A stretch of DNA of 64,000 nucleotides from Blautia sp. GTDB taxonomy: Bacteria > Bacillota > Clostridia > Lachnospirales > Lachnospiraceae. The stretch spans positions 42,321 to 106,320 of the forward strand of contig JAMPFM010000002.1 in the NCBI GenBank assembly GCA_023664455.1, given 5' to 3'. Below are positions 35,443 through 44,959 of the stretch, in pieces. Under the pieces are notes generated by a model. That model was not told the origin of the DNA. It did not search any database and saw only the letters and a program-made list of their open reading frames with translations. Positions within the stretch are counted from its first letter, which is position 1. Every line of letters begins with the position of its first letter. The translations under genes were made by a program, and so were the position numbers.

Positions 35443-36948
35443 TTATTTCTCAAATTCCCCCCGGATATCTTCTTTCGGTGGTTCCATCGGGTAGACTCCG
35501 GTAAAACACCCACGGCAGATACCGAGATGTCCTGCGATTTCATTAAGCCGCTCCATCCGCAGATATCCCAAAGAATCTGCGCCGATGATATCACGGATTT
35601 CTTCTATGGAATGATCGTAGGCAATCAACTGCTCCCTGGCGGGAACATCGGTTCCAAAGTAGCAGGGCCAGAGAAACGGCGGGGAACTTACGCGCATATG
35701 CACTTCGGTGGCTCCCGCCTCCCGAAGCATCCGCACAATCCTATCAGAAGTGGTTCCGCGCACAATGGAATCGTCTATCATCACGATTCTTTTCCCCCGC
35801 ACGGCTTCCCTGATGGCGTTTAGTTTCACCTGCACGCTGCTTTCCCGGTTCTTCTGCTTCGGTTTGATGAAGGTACGCCCCACATAAGCATTTTTTACAA
35901 ATGCCTGTCCGTAAGGAATCCCAGATTCCATAGAATACCCCAATGCCGCACAGTTGCCGGACTCCGGTACGCCCACGACTAAATCCGCCTCCACCGGTGA
36001 ATCCATAGCGAGATATTTTCCCGCCAGAATCCGGGAATCATAGACGCTGACGCCGTCGATATGGCTGTCCGGTCTTGCAAAATAAATATATTCAAAGACA
36101 CATCTTGCCTGTTTCTCTGATTCGATGCAGAGCCGCTTATCCGATTGAATCCCTTTTTCCGGCGAAATCGTGACAATTTCCCCCGGCTCCACGTCCCGGA
36201 CATACTCTGCGCCAATCGTATCCAGCGCGCAAGTCTCCGAAGCAAGAATATAGGCATTGTCCCGTTTTCCGATACAAAGCGGTCTAAACCCATAGGGGTC
36301 TCGCGCGCCAATTAATTTCCGGGGCGACATAATCACAAGGGAATACGCGCCCTGAATCTTCTGCATGGCGCGCCCTACCGCTTCTTCCACGGCGCCGCAG
36401 TTTAAGCGTTCCCTGGCGATATGATAGGCAATCACCTCGGAATCAATCGTCGTCTGGAAAATCGCTCCCGAATATTCCAATTCATGCCGCAACTGCGGCG
36501 CATTGATTAGATTTCCGTTATGGGCAAGCCCCAGGGTTCCTTTTACATAATTAAGCACTAACGGCTGCGCATTTTCTCTGGTACTGCTGCCCGCCGTGGA
36601 ATAGCGGACATGCCCTACGCCGATATCGCCTTTTAACTTCTCCAGCGTATCCGGGGTAAAATTCTCATTTAATAACCCCATTTCCTTGACGCTTGCTACT
36701 TTTCCTTTGGGACCTTTCGTATCGCTGACGGCAATGCCGCAGCTTTCCTGTCCTCTGTGCTGTAAGGCAAAGAGCCCATAATAAATCGTGGACGCTACGT
36801 CGTGCCCGTCAAAATCATAGATGCCAAACACACCGCACTCTTCGCCCGGCTTATCGTTCCAGCCGCTATCTGCGGCTCTGCGCCCGCCTGCTGTGCTCCC
36901 CCGCCGTCTCCTATCTATTTCTGATTCCATTTGCTCTAATTCTTCCAT
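35443..36948 (-). CDS. purF: Glutamine PRPP amidotransferase
   Basis: Commits PRPP to purine synthesis. CGVFGIYDFDG gives the nucleophile Cys; LQHRGQESCGIAV, HVRYSTAGSS and HNGNLINAPQL complete the glutaminase site, and MIDDSIVRGTTSDRI the PRPP loop. Fe-S ligands are suggested by CRGCFTGVYP. The start at 36948, eight bases after the purC stop, leaves 37 residues before the Cys (MEELEQMESEIDRRRRGSTAG...), longer than the roughly 10-residue propeptide of the Bacillus enzyme. A longer frame exists upstream but would run into purC and is rejected. Compare with the degenerate paralogue at 10849-12255. Confidence 0.94.
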   Translation of the reverse strand: MEELEQMESEIDRRRRGSTAGGRRAADSGWNDKPGEECGVFGIYDFDGHDVASTIYYGLFALQHRGQESCGIAVSDTKGPKGKVASVKEMGLLNENFTPDTLEKLKGDIGVGHVRYSTAGSSTRENAQPLVLNYVKGTLGLAHNGNLINAPQLRHELEYSGAIFQTTIDSEVIAYHIARERLNCGAVEEAVGRAMQKIQGAYSLVIMSPRKLIGARDPYGFRPLCIGKRDNAYILASETCALDTIGAEYVRDVEPGEIVTISPEKGIQSDKRLCIESEKQARCVFEYIYFARPDSHIDGVSVYDSRILAGKYLAMDSPVEADLVVGVPESGNCAALGYSMESGIPYGQAFVKNAYVGRTFIKPKQKNRESSVQVKLNAIREAVRGKRIVMIDDSIVRGTTSDRIVRMLREAGATEVHMRVSSPPFLWPCYFGTDVPAREQLIAYDHSIEEIRDIIGADSLGYLRMERLNEIAGHLGICRGCFTGVYPMEPPKEDIRGEFEK

Positions 36949-36955
36949 TCTGTCT

Positions 36956-37660
36956 CTACAATCCCAATCTCTTAAACACTTCATTATATGCCTCTTCCAC
37001 ATTCCCCAAGTCCCTGCGGAAACGGTCTTTATCCAGTTTTTCATTGGTATGGACGTCCCATAAGCGGCAGGTATCAGGGCTTGTTTCATCAGCAAGGATG
37101 ATTTGTCCGTGATACCGTCCAAATTCAATCTTAAAATCGATTAACTTGATATCCGCCTGTAAGAAGTAGTTTTTCAACACTTCATTTACTTTAAATGCAT
37201 ATTTTTTAATCGTTTCGATTTCTTCCCATGTGGCGAGTTTCATGGCAATCGCAAAGTAACTGTTGATTAGGGGATCGCCCAGCTCGTCGTTTTTATAACT
37301 AAATTCTATCGTCGGCTCTTCAAAAGGAGTCCCTTCCTCGACGCCAAGTCTCTTAGAAAAGCTTCCCGCAGCCACGTTACGGATGATAACTTCCAACGGT
37401 ACAATCTCAACTTTCTTAACAGCCGTTTCCCTGTCGCTTAACTCTTCGATAAAATGTGTCGGAACGCCTTCTTTTTCCAACAACTGGAAAACACGGTTGG
37501 TCATTCTGTTATTGATGACGCCTTTGCCGACAATGGTGCCCTTCTTCTCGCCGTTAAATGCCGTTGCGTCGTCCTTATAATCCACGATTAAAATATCGGG
37601 GTCATCTGTCTTAAATACTTTCTTTGCCTTTCCTTCGTAAAGCTGTTCCAGTTTTTTCAT
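36956..37660 (-). CDS. purC: SAICAR synthetase
   Basis: ATP-dependent condensation of CAIR with aspartate. 234 residues: [36 protein letters not shown] at the N-terminus, [20 protein letters not shown], and [30 protein letters not shown]. Usual length for the bacterial enzyme. First gene of the purine operon; GGAAAGGTAACGAC precedes the ATG. The 110-base upstream region shows no purine riboswitch that I can recognise, and no clear promoter. Confidence 0.96.
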   Translation of the reverse strand: MKKLEQLYEGKAKKVFKTDDPDILIVDYKDDATAFNGEKKGTIVGKGVINNRMTNRVFQLLEKEGVPTHFIEELSDRETAVKKVEIVPLEVIIRNVAAGSFSKRLGVEEGTPFEEPTIEFSYKNDELGDPLINSYFAIAMKLATWEEIETIKKYAFKVNEVLKNYFLQADIKLIDFKIEFGRYHGQIILADETSPDTCRLWDVHTNEKLDKDRFRRDLGNVEEAYNEVFKRLGL

Positions 37661-37770
37661 TGTCGTTACCTTTCCCTTTCCTAAAAGACTCCTAAGCTGC
37701 GGCGGCTTCTGTGCTGCGCAGCCCTGATTGGATATTGAGACTTTTACAGTAAGTATCTTACCGTATTATT

Positions 37771-38946
37771 CTACATATTTTTCTCGTACTTTTCAACCAT
37801 TTCTATAATTTCCTTTGTATATTGAGGATAGTTTTTCACCAATTCCTTAATATCCTTCTGGGCGCCGCCTGCGACGACTTCTCTGTTGTAATCCATCCGC
37901 CGCCGCAGGGACTGCCTTCTGATAATCAGATTATGGCGGATTTCCACCATTTCTTTGTGGTCGAGAATCGCTTCCGTCTGATGCAGCCAGATTGCCGGGT
38001 CTTCTATTTCATACCGTTTCAGAATCCGCAGCAGCTCCTGCTGGTTAAAATCAAGATCTAACTCGGCGCGTTTGTACTTTTCCCGCTCTTCTCTTTCTTT
38101 CTCAAACTTCGCCCTCAAATTACTTAACTCGTCTGCGCTTGTGACATTGTATTTCAGATACAGATAATCCAGCAGGTTCGTATTGTTGACATATCTGATT
38201 TTCACTTTATTCTGAAGCAGGATAATTTTATTGATGCCATGTTCCACCCGCTTTAATTCCCGCTTTGCTTCCGTATGTTTGACATAAATCATCGTAATGG
38301 CAAGCGCCGCCGCACCCACCGTAATCAGATAGCCCGCCCTGACGTCCATCTCTAAGAAAAACTGTAAAAGAAACAGCAGCAGTCCGCAGAGGGCAAGCGC
38401 CGCCACGCAGATAACCGCCATCCCCTTGGTATCCACAATCGTACCTGCAAGCTCATTTTTCCGAAAAAGGTAGGCGTGTTTTTCCCCGTCCAGCCGGCTT
38501 AAATCTTTTTTCACAACTTCCTGATACTGCTCCGCCTCTTTTAGCTTCGTACATGCCTCGTCTATCTCGTCCAACATACTCTCTATCTGGGTATAACGCT
38601 CGTCGCTCATCAGGCGTTTCCTGCCCATATAGTCGTCCCGGCTGCTTTGCAAAAGCTCTACTTTTTTAGCGCAGCTTTTTAAATCTTCCGCGTCTTCTTC
38701 CGGAAGGGCTTCTATTTCTTCCATGTCTTTCAGATAGGAAGTGACCGTATTATATTCAAAATCCAGATTTTCGAGTTCTTTGGACGCTTCTGCGATCTTT
38801 TCCAGACAGCTTTTCACATATTCCTCGCGGATTTCCCGGTTGCTGAAATCTTCAATCCGCTCCTCGTCTTTTTCCCAATCTTCCTCATAATCCGGCTCTT
38901 CTACCGCCCTGCGCCATCTCCCAAATAACTTCTTCAACCAATCCAT
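37771..38946 (-). CDS. Coiled-coil protein with two membrane helices
   Basis: 391 residues, not recognised. Acidic N-terminus, then helical coiled coil from about 45 to 165 (LEKIAEASKELENLDFEYNTVTSYLKDMEEIEALPEEDAEDL...), two membrane helices (about 178-200, GMAVICVAALALCGLLLFLLQFFL, and 205-222, AGYLITVGAAALAITMIYV), and a second coiled coil to the end. Both long helical parts should face the same, probably cytosolic, side. It is the last of four closely spaced genes with the Hsp70-like, TPR-like and giant solenoid proteins, and may be the membrane anchor of that complex. No catalytic motif is seen. Confidence 0.8.
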   Translation of the reverse strand: MDWLKKLFGRWRRAVEEPDYEEDWEKDEERIEDFSNREIREEYVKSCLEKIAEASKELENLDFEYNTVTSYLKDMEEIEALPEEDAEDLKSCAKKVELLQSSRDDYMGRKRLMSDERYTQIESMLDEIDEACTKLKEAEQYQEVVKKDLSRLDGEKHAYLFRKNELAGTIVDTKGMAVICVAALALCGLLLFLLQFFLEMDVRAGYLITVGAAALAITMIYVKHTEAKRELKRVEHGINKIILLQNKVKIRYVNNTNLLDYLYLKYNVTSADELSNLRAKFEKEREEREKYKRAELDLDFNQQELLRILKRYEIEDPAIWLHQTEAILDHKEMVEIRHNLIIRRQSLRRRMDYNREVVAGGAQKDIKELVKNYPQYTKEIIEMVEKYEKNM

Positions 38947-38972
38947 CTATCCATTATACTCCTTATGCCTTT

Positions 38973-39818
38973 TTATCTTGCCACACTTTCCCGGTAAGCG
39001 TCCTTCATTTTCTCCGTAAGCGTTTCTATCTCGTCGTAGTACGCTGCATTGCCCGCCGTAATACTGCCCTCTTCCTTGTATACCCGCAGGGTGAAAAGCA
39101 TCCTGTTTTCCTCTGTGGCGTCAAACGCCTCTGTAGCGCGTTCGATATTGTGCTCCACCTGCATCGAGACTTCATGCAGCTCCGGGTGTTCCGCAATATA
39201 GTTTACATAATCTCTGTTGTTATCCCGCAGCCGCTGCGCCGTCAGAAACTGTTCCAGACTATCCCTGCTGCCGCTTATCTGATATGCCTCCAGAAATTCC
39301 GCCTGGGCGCGCTCAAACAAAAACAGCCTGGCATGAATCACTCCCAGATTGTGGAGTATCCTGCCCCGCAATCCCTTTTCTTCTGCGGGCAGTCTGACAA
39401 GCAGTTCACTATAGCGCTCTATAGCTGCACTGTAGCGTTTATTCTGTAACAGATAATCTGCTTTTGCCTTTTGTTTCTCATAAGGACTGAGTCCTGCGCT
39501 GCTTTTGATAATCGACTCCACGCGCATAATCTCTTCGGAAGGATAGAGTCCGGCATATTCCAGAATCGTGCTCACAAAGGCGTGGGCAGCTCCTTTCTGG
39601 TTCATCAGGGCATACAGCGCATGGGCAAGTTCAGAAAGCCCGCACTGCTCGTCCAGAAAACGCACCAGATTCCCGTTGACGATATCGTTATCCAACAACT
39701 CGGCATTCTCTACCAGACAGTAGCAGAGTTCTTCCAGAGAATACACATTCACATAAATTTTTTCCAAAAAATAAGGGATTTTTGCATAGTTTCCCGTTCC
39801 CAATATCATCTGACCCAT
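38973..39818 (-). CDS. TPR-like helical protein
   Basis: 281 residues, no named family recognised. All-helical; residues 120-200 look like two or three TPR units (AKADYLLQNKRYSAAIERYSELLVRLPAEEKGLRGRILHNLGVIHARLFLFERAQAEFLEAYQIS). TPR repeats bind other proteins, often the tails of chaperones. Starts 22 bases after the Hsp70-like gene and precedes the membrane coiled-coil gene by 26 bases. The start ATG follows GAGGACATGGAAAGCGT, one of the recurring leaders. It could be the co-chaperone-like adaptor of the Hsp70-like protein; that is inference. Confidence 0.75.
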   Translation of the reverse strand: MGQMILGTGNYAKIPYFLEKIYVNVYSLEELCYCLVENAELLDNDIVNGNLVRFLDEQCGLSELAHALYALMNQKGAAHAFVSTILEYAGLYPSEEIMRVESIIKSSAGLSPYEKQKAKADYLLQNKRYSAAIERYSELLVRLPAEEKGLRGRILHNLGVIHARLFLFERAQAEFLEAYQISGSRDSLEQFLTAQRLRDNNRDYVNYIAEHPELHEVSMQVEHNIERATEAFDATEENRMLFTLRVYKEEGSITAGNAAYYDEIETLTEKMKDAYRESVAR

Positions 39819-39840
39819 ACGCTTTCCATGTCCTCTTATC

Positions 39841-41166
39841 CTATGTTACTTCAATCTGTTTCTTCCATACCCTGCCCGTGGACGGAAATAATTCTCCAAA
39901 ACCTAAATCCGTTACCACCACTTCTGCGCACTCTACACAAAGCAGCTTCATGTCCATGCCATACCTGCTAAACGCGCCTTCCCGCACAGGAGCGTCCTCC
40001 AGTGTAATTTCCAGAAGCTTTGCACTCTTCCCCGTCAGCGGCGTGACCAAAAAGGAAAGGGTGTTCTCATCCCCCGGCAGAAGGATTTCCCATTCCCTAT
40101 GCGCCTCGTACCAGTTCTCACCCGCATCTAAGAGGGCATAATAAGATTCTTTCCCACGTTTATATACATTCATCCCAATATTGGACTTTAACTTATCCGC
40201 CCCCAGAAAAATATGGGCTTTCCCCATTTCCGAAGGTTCTATCCTCTCTAACAGCCCATAGCAGGCGCCCTTGCCGAACAGATTGTTTCCCTGAAAGACC
40301 CGGCGGTTTCTGCATAAGAAACGCTGGGATTCCTGCGCCCAGCCATCCCGAAATCCTGCCCCCAGAAGATACGCTGTGGAAATGATCCTGCCGTCGCACT
40401 GTTTCTGCAGAATCGTAAGCAGTTTCTCATCGGCAAGCCGGTAGCTGTCCCTCTTGATTTCCTCATCTTCCTGCTCGTCTGCAATCACAAATGCCGGATA
40501 TACCTGTTCTTCGATTAAAACTACGATGGGCGTCGTCTTCTTATTGCACTCCATCCGATAAGTTTTCAGCCGCATCCCGTCATGTTCACAGGCAAGTACC
40601 TGATAATGCCACAGCTCTTCTGGCTGATGCAGCACAAAATAATAAAAACTTTCCGTATGGCTCTGAAAATAGATCCTAGAAGTCCTCAGATTCAGATTCG
40701 CCGCCGCCCTCGTCAGCGCTTCGATCATCCTATCGTCCAGATTGTCTACCGTAAACATCATCGCCGCGATATTTTCCGGGGACGTTATGAAATTCAGCAG
40801 CGAAAGGCTTCTTTTGATAAACAGCGTCAGCAGCGCCACACAATCAAATTCTTCCTCTTCTATCGTAACCGTTTCCCCTTTTCTTGCAAGTTCTACCAGA
40901 TTCGTGACAAGACTGCCTTCTTGCTCCTGCTGGCAATTTAGGGCGTCTTTTCCATAAAGCCATTGGTTCGTTCCTTTACGTTTCCATAATACCGTAGGAA
41001 TATTGTACTGCTTCGTCCCAATGACAGTCGCCGCGCTTTCCACGCTTTCCTCGCCGTTTCCTTCGTAGATACAATAACTAATCTGCGAAAAATCGTTTCC
41101 CAGATCATATCCGGCAAGGACGCTGCCTTTTTCTATTTTTCCTTCCTCTTTCCTCTCAAAGAACAT
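39841..41166 (-). CDS. Divergent Hsp70-like ATPase (DUF5716-type)
   Basis: 441 residues. SVLAGYDLGNDFSQISY resembles the first phosphate loop of actin/Hsp70 ATPases (DLGTTxS), and TAYLLGAGFRDGWAQESQRFLC plus FGKGACYGL the adenosine and closing loops. After about residue 330 a beta-rich domain (NIGMNVYKRGKESYYALLDAGENWYEAHREWEILLPGDENTLSFLVTPLTG, ending VVVTDLGFGELFPSTGR) follows the pattern of the Hsp70 substrate-binding beta domain. It is much shorter than DnaK and lacks the helical lid. I believe this is the DUF5716 family. It follows the giant solenoid gene by 56 bases. Confidence 0.75.
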   Translation of the reverse strand: MFFERKEEGKIEKGSVLAGYDLGNDFSQISYCIYEGNGEESVESAATVIGTKQYNIPTVLWKRKGTNQWLYGKDALNCQQEQEGSLVTNLVELARKGETVTIEEEEFDCVALLTLFIKRSLSLLNFITSPENIAAMMFTVDNLDDRMIEALTRAAANLNLRTSRIYFQSHTESFYYFVLHQPEELWHYQVLACEHDGMRLKTYRMECNKKTTPIVVLIEEQVYPAFVIADEQEDEEIKRDSYRLADEKLLTILQKQCDGRIISTAYLLGAGFRDGWAQESQRFLCRNRRVFQGNNLFGKGACYGLLERIEPSEMGKAHIFLGADKLKSNIGMNVYKRGKESYYALLDAGENWYEAHREWEILLPGDENTLSFLVTPLTGKSAKLLEITLEDAPVREGAFSRYGMDMKLLCVECAEVVVTDLGFGELFPSTGRVWKKQIEVT

Positions 41167-41222
41167 AGCCCACCTCTTTGAAAATTTCCACGCTGCATCT
41201 TCGTCTGCGCACTATTTTTCCA

Positions 41223-44200
41223 CTATTGCGGACAAAACAACTTTTCGACAATAAAATCCTTCTTATAATATTCTTCTAACAACGCATCGACCGTATCATA
41301 GTCCTGCAGCGTCCGTCCAATCATGATATCGTTAATCATATGAAACCTGCTGTTCTCATGTTCGATACTGCCTGCATCGTTTATGCCCGCGGCGCCGCTC
41401 TGCGTCACTTTTTCCACGCCGTCTACTGTTTCCGTAATATAGTATTGCAGCTTCTCCCCAAAAAACAGGATAAAGTCTTTTACGCAGATTCCTGCAAAAA
41501 CGTCCCGCATCTTTTCCTCACAATACTCCGCTTCCCCGCCGTCTTCCCGCAGGATTTTATAATGAATGACAACCCGTCTTCCCGGTCTGGCACGATATTC
41601 TAAGATGGTCTTATCCTGTAACATATCGACTGCCGGCAGATAATCCTGATATGCCTTAAACAGAGGCAATAGGATTTCCCGGTTTAATAATTCCCCTAAA
41701 AACTCCCGGATGGGCGCTTTGATTTCTTCTGTGATTTCTTTTGGATTCTCTGCGTAGTATTGCAGATACGCCAGTTTACATACAAGCGGCAGTTCTGCTT
41801 TTTCCCGATAGAGCCTGAAAATGCTCTGGAATAAAAACGGCTCCGTAATTTTTTCCTTAATCACATAGTCATATGCGCCCTGTGAAAGAAATGCCATTAT
41901 TACATCTTCTTTGCCGCCGGCGCGCAGATAAGCGCCGAAAATTTCCATCTTTTCCCCGATGTGCGCCCCGGTGTAGAGAATCTGTACGATAATCCGTTCG
42001 CTCAGTTCATACTCCTCTACCCCGAAGGAAACCGCCGCCTTCCAGATATCCCGCATATCCTTGATGCTGCCAGAAAAATGTTGGACAAGATATCTTAAAA
42101 TCGTATCATCATATTTTCCCTTTCTCAGTACCGTATGGGCGACGCCTAATAACAGCATATCGTCCTGCTGCCCTTCCTGCACCAATAATCTGCTGCACAA
42201 TTTGACTAACGTCTTAGCGTCAATCCCGTAGGGACCACTCTTTTTCATCCACTCATAAGCTTCCGGGTACATGCCCCGCAGCGTCATGATGTGCACGATT
42301 TCCTGCCTGTCGTCAGCCTCTACATCTTCCGGCCGTAAGCAGGAAAGGTATTCATCCAGCTCCCACATCCTGTTTTTTTCATAATAAAACCGGACTAGCG
42401 CCGCCCTGATTTCCCGGCGGTTTCTTTCTAATAAGAAATCTGTATCCGCCAGATAACGGAAGCGTGATACCGTATCTTCCTGGATATTCAACGCGCTTTT
42501 ATGGTCGTAACAGATATAGAGCGCATACCCTAAGTGTTCCCGCACAAAAGGCGCCGCCCATAGGGCAAGCTTACCCGTCGTAATCAGTGGCTCCGCCCGG
42601 TAAGTAATCGTATTCGTATAACGGTTTCCCCTCTCATCTTCCAGCATAATCCGGCATTCCTCGTCATAGATGGGCACTCTGGCATGTCCATCGGTGATGG
42701 GATATGCAGCCTGTTTTTTCCCGTAAGGATAGACGAGGACAATCTGCCTGATAGTATCGCTTTCCACCGTAATCTCTTTCATAAACAAGAGAGGCATCAG
42801 CTTCCCTGCCACCTCTTCATCCACCATAGACTGGACGATGAGATTGCGATAGAGATAAGCAAGATCTTTGTTAATCCTGCCGCGTTTTATCTGCTCCACC
42901 ACAAAACGCTCCATCGTCGGAGCATAACTTGCGTAAATTTCCGGCATTTCTTCCTGATGTTTGTGCACATAGGCGTATAAATACGCTGCCCTGTCATAAG
43001 TCAAATCATTCTGATAGGAAAAGTACATCAAAATCATTTTCGGCAACGCTTCCCTGCCATCCAGCGGATGCGACAGCATATAGTACTCATACAGCCGGGT
43101 AATGCGCAGATTCTGTTCTACGCCGGCACGATACCATTTAAAATACTTCGCCCCATAAAGATTGCCCTTAATCAGTGTGGAGCAAATGGCATGAAGAATA
43201 TCCTCCCGCGCTTTCTGCCCATAGCAGGTTATCAGAATCCGCAGCAGGGATTCTGAGTAATTCTTCTGTTTCTGCGCCAGATAGAGCAGCTGCATCAGAA
43301 CATCGTCTTTCATGACCTCGTTTTTCGCCGCATAATGCAAAACCTGCAGCTCGAAGGCGCCAAGGCGCAGCAACATGGCGGGATTCATACAAAGTAAGAG
43401 CCATGCCTCCAGATATAGAATCGGACTGCAGCAGTGATTGGTAAAAAGCTCTTCTAGCAACGTCCACTTAGCGGACAGGCTATTGTAATACTCGTCCGAT
43501 ACGAACAAAAGCAGCCAGGCAATCCGCCAGTCTGCGCGGTTTCTCTCATAAAAAGCGGCTATCTGGGCGGCTGTCTTTTCGGTATTTTCATCGTTGTCTT
43601 CACATAATGTCGTCAGATACAGGTAATAGCAGTAAAGCGCCGGCATCCCTTCCTGCATTTCCTCCGCGTCGTCACCATATAAATCCAGAAGAAACTTCGC
43701 CTCATGAAAACACTGTTTCGTAAGTAAAAGCTGCGCCTTGAATAACTGCGGGGCGATATCCCGTCCGTCCAGCTCCTGTAGGCGCTCTATCAGCTTATCG
43801 GTTTCCTCCAGCCAGGTTTTCCTATTGATTTTCTTTAAGCGAAATGCCTGATAATACTGCATCAGTTGTAAAATAAGATGTTTCTGCTCCCGGCGCATAC
43901 CAAATAACCTTTTCCGATCCTGCGCCGGACGAATCACCGTAAGCGGGATTTCTATCGTCTTCCCGGAAGCAATCAAGCGGATACGTCCGTAATTTCTGCC
44001 CTCATGAAGCTTGTCCTCACGGATATAATAGTACAATCTGTATAAATTCCCCAGAAATGCTTCTTCTGTAATGTTTCTTTCGGGGACTTCCAGAAAATCG
44101 CCGTCTGTCTCTATCTGTAATTGTGTATATCCCCAACCGTTGCGATGAATGACAAGAGCATAGCGGACTGACGACGCCGGGGATTCTATTTTAATACTCT

Positions 44201-44792
44201 TTTCATCCGGGATAAACTCTACCGGCTTCTTTTTACGGATTTCCAGGAGAAACTCTTCCACATTGCGCTCGTTTCCGGGATTAGCGGAAAGTCCTTTATA
44301 TGCTGCATAATACTGCTTATCGTTTCCTGTCAGGATTTGTTCAAATTCTTCTTCGTAAAATAATCTGACGGCTTCCGCCCAGTTGCTTTTCGCAAGATTT
44401 GTAAAGTGAAACAAATTTTTTATCTCACCGAGGCTGGAAGCAATGGTGTTGTTGATAACCTGGATGGAAAAAGGAATCTGATATTCCCCCTGATTGGAAA
44501 TAATATCGAAAGCGCCCTTTATCTTATCCCCTGCTTTCATGGCCGTCGTATCAATACGATAGAAAATCTCATCCCTGCTGCCAGCAAAAGAGGCAGTCAG
44601 ACACTCCATACGCAAATCGGAAGAAACCACATAGCCTTCCGTTACTGCCCCCTCCGGTCCGTATATGAGAAAAGAGCCTTCCTCTATTCTTCCCTGCTCC
44701 ACGGACAATGCGATATCCGAGCAGGAAAAGTCGAGGGAGCCGCTTTCTAATCTGAAATTTCCTTCTAGTATTTCACGGACAACCTGTTTCAC
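41223..44792 (-). CDS. Giant Ig-like/alpha-solenoid protein (DUF5717-type)
   Basis: 1189 residues, starting GTG at 44792. No signal peptide and no membrane helix, so probably cytosolic. Residues 1-110 and about 200-290 look like two beta-sandwich (Ig-like) domains (KAGDKIKGAFDIISNQGEYQIPFSIQV; RNYGRIRLIASGKTIEIPLTVI). Most of 300-1060 is helical repeats, interrupted near 690-740 by a beta segment. A beta-rich C-terminus follows (RRVVIHYKILREDGGEAEYCEE). I believe it is the DUF5717 family, normally paired with DUF5716. No catalytic motif is visible. It is probably a scaffold for the Hsp70-like protein, first in a four-gene operon with its own promoter. Confidence 0.75.
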   Translation of the reverse strand: MKQVVREILEGNFRLESGSLDFSCSDIALSVEQGRIEEGSFLIYGPEGAVTEGYVVSSDLRMECLTASFAGSRDEIFYRIDTTAMKAGDKIKGAFDIISNQGEYQIPFSIQVINNTIASSLGEIKNLFHFTNLAKSNWAEAVRLFYEEEFEQILTGNDKQYYAAYKGLSANPGNERNVEEFLLEIRKKKPVEFIPDEKSIKIESPASSVRYALVIHRNGWGYTQLQIETDGDFLEVPERNITEEAFLGNLYRLYYYIREDKLHEGRNYGRIRLIASGKTIEIPLTVIRPAQDRKRLFGMRREQKHLILQLMQYYQAFRLKKINRKTWLEETDKLIERLQELDGRDIAPQLFKAQLLLTKQCFHEAKFLLDLYGDDAEEMQEGMPALYCYYLYLTTLCEDNDENTEKTAAQIAAFYERNRADWRIAWLLLFVSDEYYNSLSAKWTLLEELFTNHCCSPILYLEAWLLLCMNPAMLLRLGAFELQVLHYAAKNEVMKDDVLMQLLYLAQKQKNYSESLLRILITCYGQKAREDILHAICSTLIKGNLYGAKYFKWYRAGVEQNLRITRLYEYYMLSHPLDGREALPKMILMYFSYQNDLTYDRAAYLYAYVHKHQEEMPEIYASYAPTMERFVVEQIKRGRINKDLAYLYRNLIVQSMVDEEVAGKLMPLLFMKEITVESDTIRQIVLVYPYGKKQAAYPITDGHARVPIYDEECRIMLEDERGNRYTNTITYRAEPLITTGKLALWAAPFVREHLGYALYICYDHKSALNIQEDTVSRFRYLADTDFLLERNRREIRAALVRFYYEKNRMWELDEYLSCLRPEDVEADDRQEIVHIMTLRGMYPEAYEWMKKSGPYGIDAKTLVKLCSRLLVQEGQQDDMLLLGVAHTVLRKGKYDDTILRYLVQHFSGSIKDMRDIWKAAVSFGVEEYELSERIIVQILYTGAHIGEKMEIFGAYLRAGGKEDVIMAFLSQGAYDYVIKEKITEPFLFQSIFRLYREKAELPLVCKLAYLQYYAENPKEITEEIKAPIREFLGELLNREILLPLFKAYQDYLPAVDMLQDKTILEYRARPGRRVVIHYKILREDGGEAEYCEEKMRDVFAGICVKDFILFFGEKLQYYITETVDGVEKVTQSGAAGINDAGSIEHENSRFHMINDIMIGRTLQDYDTVDALLEEYYKKDFIVEKLFCPQ

Positions 44793-44845
44793 CTTTTATC
44801 CATCCGCCTGCCTTAGCAGACATCTTCCTTTCACCTTTTGCAGAT

Positions 44846-44875
44846 ATTATAACATCTAAGGGACTGACTCCGCAA
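44846..44875 (-). promoter_or_regulatory. SigA promoter of the four-gene Hsp70-like operon
   Basis: Minus strand TTGCGG, 18-base spacer, perfect TATAAT, about 50 bases before the GTG start. No CIRCE or other heat-shock operator is seen here. Confidence 0.65.
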
Positions 44876-44904
44876 GGTAAAACGAATCTGCCATAAAACG
44901 GGGC

Positions 44905-44948
44905 CATAAAACAGGGCCTTGCCGAACATAAATTCCGGCAAAGCCCCG
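44905..44948 (-). terminator. Terminator after the SpoIID/peptidoglycan-binding gene
   Basis: GGGGCTTTGCCGGAA pairs with TTCGGCAAGGCCCTG, followed by TTTTA on the minus strand. It separates this gene from the Hsp70-like operon. Confidence 0.8.
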
Positions 44949-44959
44949 TCTGATTCACA

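Noticed and set aside
36949-37128. A longer PurF starting at 37128
   Set aside because: It would overlap the purC coding region by more than 170 bases, and the extra residues are out-of-frame purC sequence.
37661-37770. A purine riboswitch or PurR-type operator before purC
   Set aside because: No conserved purine-aptamer loops and no clear operator; only a weak GC-rich stem.
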